A stretch of DNA of 64,000 nt, taken from assembly GCF_048268085.1 (NCBI RefSeq), contig NZ_JBLWWF010000011.1, positions 74,199-138,198 on the forward strand, read 5' to 3'. Both the position numbers and the translations under genes were made by a program. Source of the DNA: Neptunicella sp048268085. Its GTDB lineage: Bacteria; Pseudomonadota; Gammaproteobacteria; Enterobacterales; Alteromonadaceae. This document shows positions 60,666-64,000 of the stretch, in pieces (position 1 is the stretch's first letter; the number at the start of each line of letters is the position of its first letter). The notes under the pieces were generated by a model, which worked only from the letters and a program-made list of their open reading frames with translations, searched no databases and had not been told where the DNA came from.

Positions 60666-62687
60666 ATGTCAAAAATCATCTGCACCACTCTATTGCTGTT
60701 ATGTACCGTCGTCGAGGCACAACAAAGTGACTGGGAAACCATTGAAGTTAAAGGAAATCGCCAAAGCCAGCGTTTACCCCAGTTGTCATCCAATATTGCG
60801 GTATTAAGCGAAAAAGAGATCGATAACCAGCATCATGTGCATATCAATGAATTGATGTCGCAAGTAGCCGGTAGCTGGGTAAGCCGGGGCAATGGTCAGG
60901 AAAGCCTTATCGCCATTCGTTCCCCGGTATTAACAGGTGCTGGAAGTTGTGGTGCCTTTTTAATTGCCGAAGACGGAATTCCCATTCGCCCGGCCGGGTT
61001 TTGTAATGCTAATCAACTGTTTGAAATCAATACCGAACAGGCCGGCCAAATAGAGGTTATTCGCGGGCCCGGCAGCAGCCTTTATGGTTCTAACGCGGTG
61101 CATGGGGTAATCAATGTGCTGTCACCCGACGCAATGGTTCAACCGGCAATCAGTGTCGGATTAGAAACTGGCCCCGACAATTACCAGCGAGGTAAATTCA
61201 GCTTATCGAGCCATGAGCAACATCACGGTTGGCTGGCCTACGGTAACCTAAGTAAAGACGATGGTTATCAACAAGATGCCGGTTATGAGCAACAAAAACT
61301 GAATCTGGTGCACCAACTGCAACAAACCGGATTTAGCGCCAAAACGGTGTTAGCCACAACTCATATTAATCAGCATAGTGCCGGTTTTATTCAGGGCAAA
61401 GATAGTTATAAAGATGAAGAGATTAGACGAAGTAACCCCAACCCGGATGCGTTTAGGAAAGCTCGTGCACTGCGTTTATCCAGTCACTTGCAGTGGCAAC
61501 TTAACGAGGCACAATCCCTGAGTTTGACGCCCTACATCAGGCGCAGTGAGATGGATTTTTCTCAGCACTGGTTACCTTGGCAATCATTGGAACATAATCA
61601 ACAACACAGTGCGGGCGTGCAGGCGCAATACGAACTCGACTGGCAACAGATGCAAATTTCCCTCGGGTTAGATGCCGAATGGAGCAATAGTCAATTAGCG
61701 GAAAATCAGTTACAACCTTTTTCAGACTCGATTCCCCAAGGCCAGCATTATCGTTATAAAGTTGATAGCCAAATCGTTTCGCCATGGCTGCAAGCTAACT
61801 GGCAATTAACCGATTTAACCTTATTAACAGCAGGATTGCGTTTTGATCACACGCATTACGACTATGCTAATCAATTGGAGGATGGCAGCGCTTGTGCGGT
61901 GACGATTAACAATTGCCGCTTTTATCGCCCGCAAGATGCCCAACTAAGCTATCAAAACTGGTCACCACGACTGGGATTAGTGCACCAGTGGCAAACTGAC
62001 CAATATTTTTACGCCAATATTTCCAGCGGATTCAGGGCACCACAAACCACCGAGTTATTTCGTTTGCAGGCCGGACAGCAAGCGGCAGATTTAGATGCTG
62101 AACAACTCACCAGTCTGGAAGCAGGGTTACGCGGAGGAGACAACCAATTCAATTACGATCTTAGCCTGTTTGTCATGCGTAAAGAGCATTTTATTTTTCA
62201 GGATACTGAGCGACAAAATATCAGTAACGGTAAAACCCGGCATAAAGGTATGGAATTAACGTTTAATTATTATCTGACTGACAGTATGCGGTTAAAAGGC
62301 AGCGGCACGGTTGCCCGTCATCAATATGCCAATAATATTCGCATTAGCCATCAAAATATTAACGGTAACGACATTGATACCGCGCCCAAAATCATGGGAC
62401 AAATAGCTCTGCAATGGCAGCCTGAAACAGACTATCGAGCTGAACTGCAATGGCAGTATCTGGGCAAGTATTACCTTGATCCGGAAAACAGCGCCACCTA
62501 CCCCGGCCATCATCTATTGCATCTTAACGGGGCGTATTCACTCAACGACAATATCGAGGTGAGTGTAAATATTCGCAATCTAACCGATAAATACTATGCC
62601 GAGAGAGCCGATATCGCGTTTGGTAATTATCGCTATTTTATCGGTTTGCCCCGCTCGATTTATGTGGGGATAAGCTGGGAAATGTGA
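60666..62687 (+). CDS. TonB-dependent outer-membrane receptor
   Basis: 673 residues from ATG 60666 (signal peptide ending TVVEA-QQ; AGGA close before). Plug domain with IAVLSEKEIDNQHHVHINELM, IEVIRGPGSSLYGSNAVHGVINVL, and two cysteines flanking AFLIAEDGIPIRPAGF (GSC..GFC), a probable disulfide. Barrel ends IYVGISWEM. Ligand unknown. It is divergently placed to a peptide-type exporter operon, so a linked uptake/export role is possible but unproven. Confidence 0.88.
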   Translation: MSKIICTTLLLLCTVVEAQQSDWETIEVKGNRQSQRLPQLSSNIAVLSEKEIDNQHHVHINELMSQVAGSWVSRGNGQESLIAIRSPVLTGAGSCGAFLIAEDGIPIRPAGFCNANQLFEINTEQAGQIEVIRGPGSSLYGSNAVHGVINVLSPDAMVQPAISVGLETGPDNYQRGKFSLSSHEQHHGWLAYGNLSKDDGYQQDAGYEQQKLNLVHQLQQTGFSAKTVLATTHINQHSAGFIQGKDSYKDEEIRRSNPNPDAFRKARALRLSSHLQWQLNEAQSLSLTPYIRRSEMDFSQHWLPWQSLEHNQQHSAGVQAQYELDWQQMQISLGLDAEWSNSQLAENQLQPFSDSIPQGQHYRYKVDSQIVSPWLQANWQLTDLTLLTAGLRFDHTHYDYANQLEDGSACAVTINNCRFYRPQDAQLSYQNWSPRLGLVHQWQTDQYFYANISSGFRAPQTTELFRLQAGQQAADLDAEQLTSLEAGLRGGDNQFNYDLSLFVMRKEHFIFQDTERQNISNGKTRHKGMELTFNYYLTDSMRLKGSGTVARHQYANNIRISHQNINGNDIDTAPKIMGQIALQWQPETDYRAELQWQYLGKYYLDPENSATYPGHHLLHLNGAYSLNDNIEVSVNIRNLTDKYYAERADIAFGNYRYFIGLPRSIYVGISWEM

Positions 62688-62696
62688 AAAACACTT

Positions 62697-62922
62697 AACC
62701 TGAACTCTGGATAAGAAGTGTCGCATAACTATAAAATATATAAATAATTCAATTACTTAAAAAACTGAATTGTATTGAAGCTAATGTTTACTCGGTGACG
62801 AAAACTTTGTGTATAGCAAGGCGGGCTTTCGTACGTAATAGCTGGCTATTGCTAGAAAGCACAACGCCGCTAGGTGCAAAAAGAGGGTTATCGAGAGGCG
62901 CGGCTTATCCAGAATTCAGGTT
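62697..62922. repeat. Candidate MITE (226 bp, 19-bp terminal inverted repeats)
   Basis: Starts AACCTGAACTCTGGATAAG (62697-62715) and ends CTTATCCAGAATTCAGGTT (62904-62922): the ends are inverted copies with one mismatch. The interior has no ORF. Located in the intergenic space after the TonB receptor gene. Confidence 0.6.
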
Positions 62923-62956
62923 CCTTAGGCAACATAGTCAATTATGTTGCCTAAGG
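62923..62956. terminator. Bidirectional hairpin terminator
   Basis: CCTTAGGCAACATA, loop GTCAAT, TATGTTGCCTAAGG: perfect 14-bp stem between convergent genes, directly after the MITE-like element. No strong T-run on either side. Confidence 0.6.
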
Positions 62957-62962
62957 ATTTGC

Positions 62963-64000
62963 CTATAAGTTTAACTCTGCCAGCATCAGCTTGCGGATCA
63001 CCGGTACTGGTGCGTTGCCATAGCTAAGAAACTTATTGTGGAAGGTTTTAAGATCGAACTTGTCACCCATTTTTTGTTTCAACTCTTCACGAAAAGCATA
63101 AATCTCGGCAAAACCATTAAAGTAACTGGTGAGCTGAACTTGCGATAAGGTTGCTCGGCGCCACTTCCCTTCAGCTTCGGTTTGCTGTTGAAAGGCTTCG
63201 TTAACCAATAAATCCAGCGCTTCCTCTTTGCTCATACCCAACACTTGCACGCTGTAATCCAGAATCGTATTAACCACCACCCGCAGATTCCATTTGTCGT
63301 ACATTAACCACATTTCTGGCTCGTTATTGCCATAGCCGGATTCGAGCATCATTTTTTCCGAGTACACTGCCCAACCTTCAATCATGGCCCCATTGCCAAA
63401 AATCGATTTAATCTTGCTGGGCGATTTATTGGCATGCACCAATTGGGTGTAATGCCCCGGCAAGGCTTCGTGAATATTCAGAATTTGCAGGATCCAGTGA
63501 TTATATTCGCGTAAGTAACTTTCGGCTTGTTCATCGGTGTAATCGTCCAGAGGGGTAACATTGTAATAGGTATTGGCTGTCGCATCGTACGGACCAGGAG
63601 CGTTAACTGATGCCCCTGCCACGCCGCGCTGATATTCAGGGGTCTCACGTACCACCAGTGGACGGCTAGGATCCATATCGAGTAAATCATGTTCGATGAT
63701 GTACTGCTCGATAATTGGCATCTGCCGGCGTATTTCATCGACAAAATCTTCCCGTTTTACGTGATTGATGGATAGGTGATCAATCAACTGTTTCACTGCC
63801 TGTAACTTAATGGCAGGCATTTCGGTATCGGGAAAATATTTAGGCCACAACTGCTCGGTAATGCCAATCATCTCCTGATGCAGTTTTTGTTTAGCTTCTA
63901 TCGCCTTGTGATACAACTCTTTGGCAGTGTAATCCGAGACAATATCATATTTGAATTTTTGCTCGTAAAGCGCTTCGCCAATGCGAAAGTCTTTGGCGCC
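62963..64000 (-). CDS. DUF885-family protein, C-terminal part
   Basis: The frame is open to the window edge (…GAKDFRIGEALYEQKF…), so the start lies beyond 64000; about 345 residues are visible. NIHEALPGHYTQLVHAN with HExxPGH is the zinc-binding-like DUF885 motif and FGNGAMIEGWAVYSE follows it, as in this family of putative secreted or periplasmic peptidases. C-terminus YGNAPVPVIRKLMLAE is typical. Function presumed peptidase. Confidence 0.88.
   Translation of the reverse strand, partial: GAKDFRIGEALYEQKFKYDIVSDYTAKELYHKAIEAKQKLHQEMIGITEQLWPKYFPDTEMPAIKLQAVKQLIDHLSINHVKREDFVDEIRRQMPIIEQYIIEHDLLDMDPSRPLVVRETPEYQRGVAGASVNAPGPYDATANTYYNVTPLDDYTDEQAESYLREYNHWILQILNIHEALPGHYTQLVHANKSPSKIKSIFGNGAMIEGWAVYSEKMMLESGYGNNEPEMWLMYDKWNLRVVVNTILDYSVQVLGMSKEEALDLLVNEAFQQQTEAEGKWRRATLSQVQLTSYFNGFAEIYAFREELKQKMGDKFDLKTFHNKFLSYGNAPVPVIRKLMLAELNL

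Overview
The window reads as a chromosomal segment of a gammaproteobacterium, most likely from the Alteromonadales (Alteromonas/Shewanella-like). The reasons are an AceK tail, the NspC/carboxynorspermidine pathway, a LysC-type aspartokinase, TonB receptors, a CioAB-type bd oxidase, moderate GC and Shine-Dalgarno-led overlapping operons. Genus cannot be fixed from this alone.

Left core (1-29.5 kb): end of aceK; a periplasmic M1 aminopeptidase with a small DUF6702 partner; MAPEG protein; a D-amino-acid-like cluster (PLP deaminase/desulfhydrase plus a D-glutamate cyclase split into two genes); lysC; an alkaline phosphatase lipoprotein; a GntR(YtrA)-ABC operon with a clear operator; ohrR/ohr around a perfect palindrome; a solute-binding protein; an Old Yellow Enzyme; the norspermidine genes (CANSDH, nspC); molybdenum cofactor and molybdate genes (moaBCDE-modABC, divergent from moeB-moeA); cytochrome b561, an outer-membrane barrel protein, DUF2750, a circularly permuted GTPase and a PAS-GGDEF cyclase.

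Accessory island (about 29.8-50.0 kb): AT-rich, poor in core genes. From left to right it holds decayed polymorphic-toxin tails with small membrane (immunity-like) ORFs, a REP-associated tyrosine transposase with its repeats, a two-gene pair sharing a duplicated protein motif (possible signalling-amyloid pair), an orphan Rhs tip with toxin and immunity genes, a two-reverse-transcriptase defence locus that looks like DRT type 3 with a candidate ncRNA carrying an ACACACAC run, an IS21-type istA/istB operon extended by a primase-like gene and a tyrosine recombinase, three unrecognised genes, a VbhA-like antitoxin, a zinc-hook SMC-like ATPase, small ORFs separated by dispersed terminator-like repeats (one is a release-factor-like mini protein without GGQ), and a second orphan Rhs tip with its immunity gene.

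Right core (50-64 kb): GbsR-type regulator with cydA-cydB, a LigB dioxygenase, a voltage-gated K+ channel with a zinc ribbon tail, a MacB-like exporter operon with three successive adaptor genes, a TonB-dependent receptor, a candidate MITE and the 3' part of a DUF885 protein.

The most interesting parts are the DRT3-like locus with its ncRNA, the shared-motif membrane pair at 31.4-32.3 kb, and the repeat-separated small-gene array at 46.9-48.9 kb.
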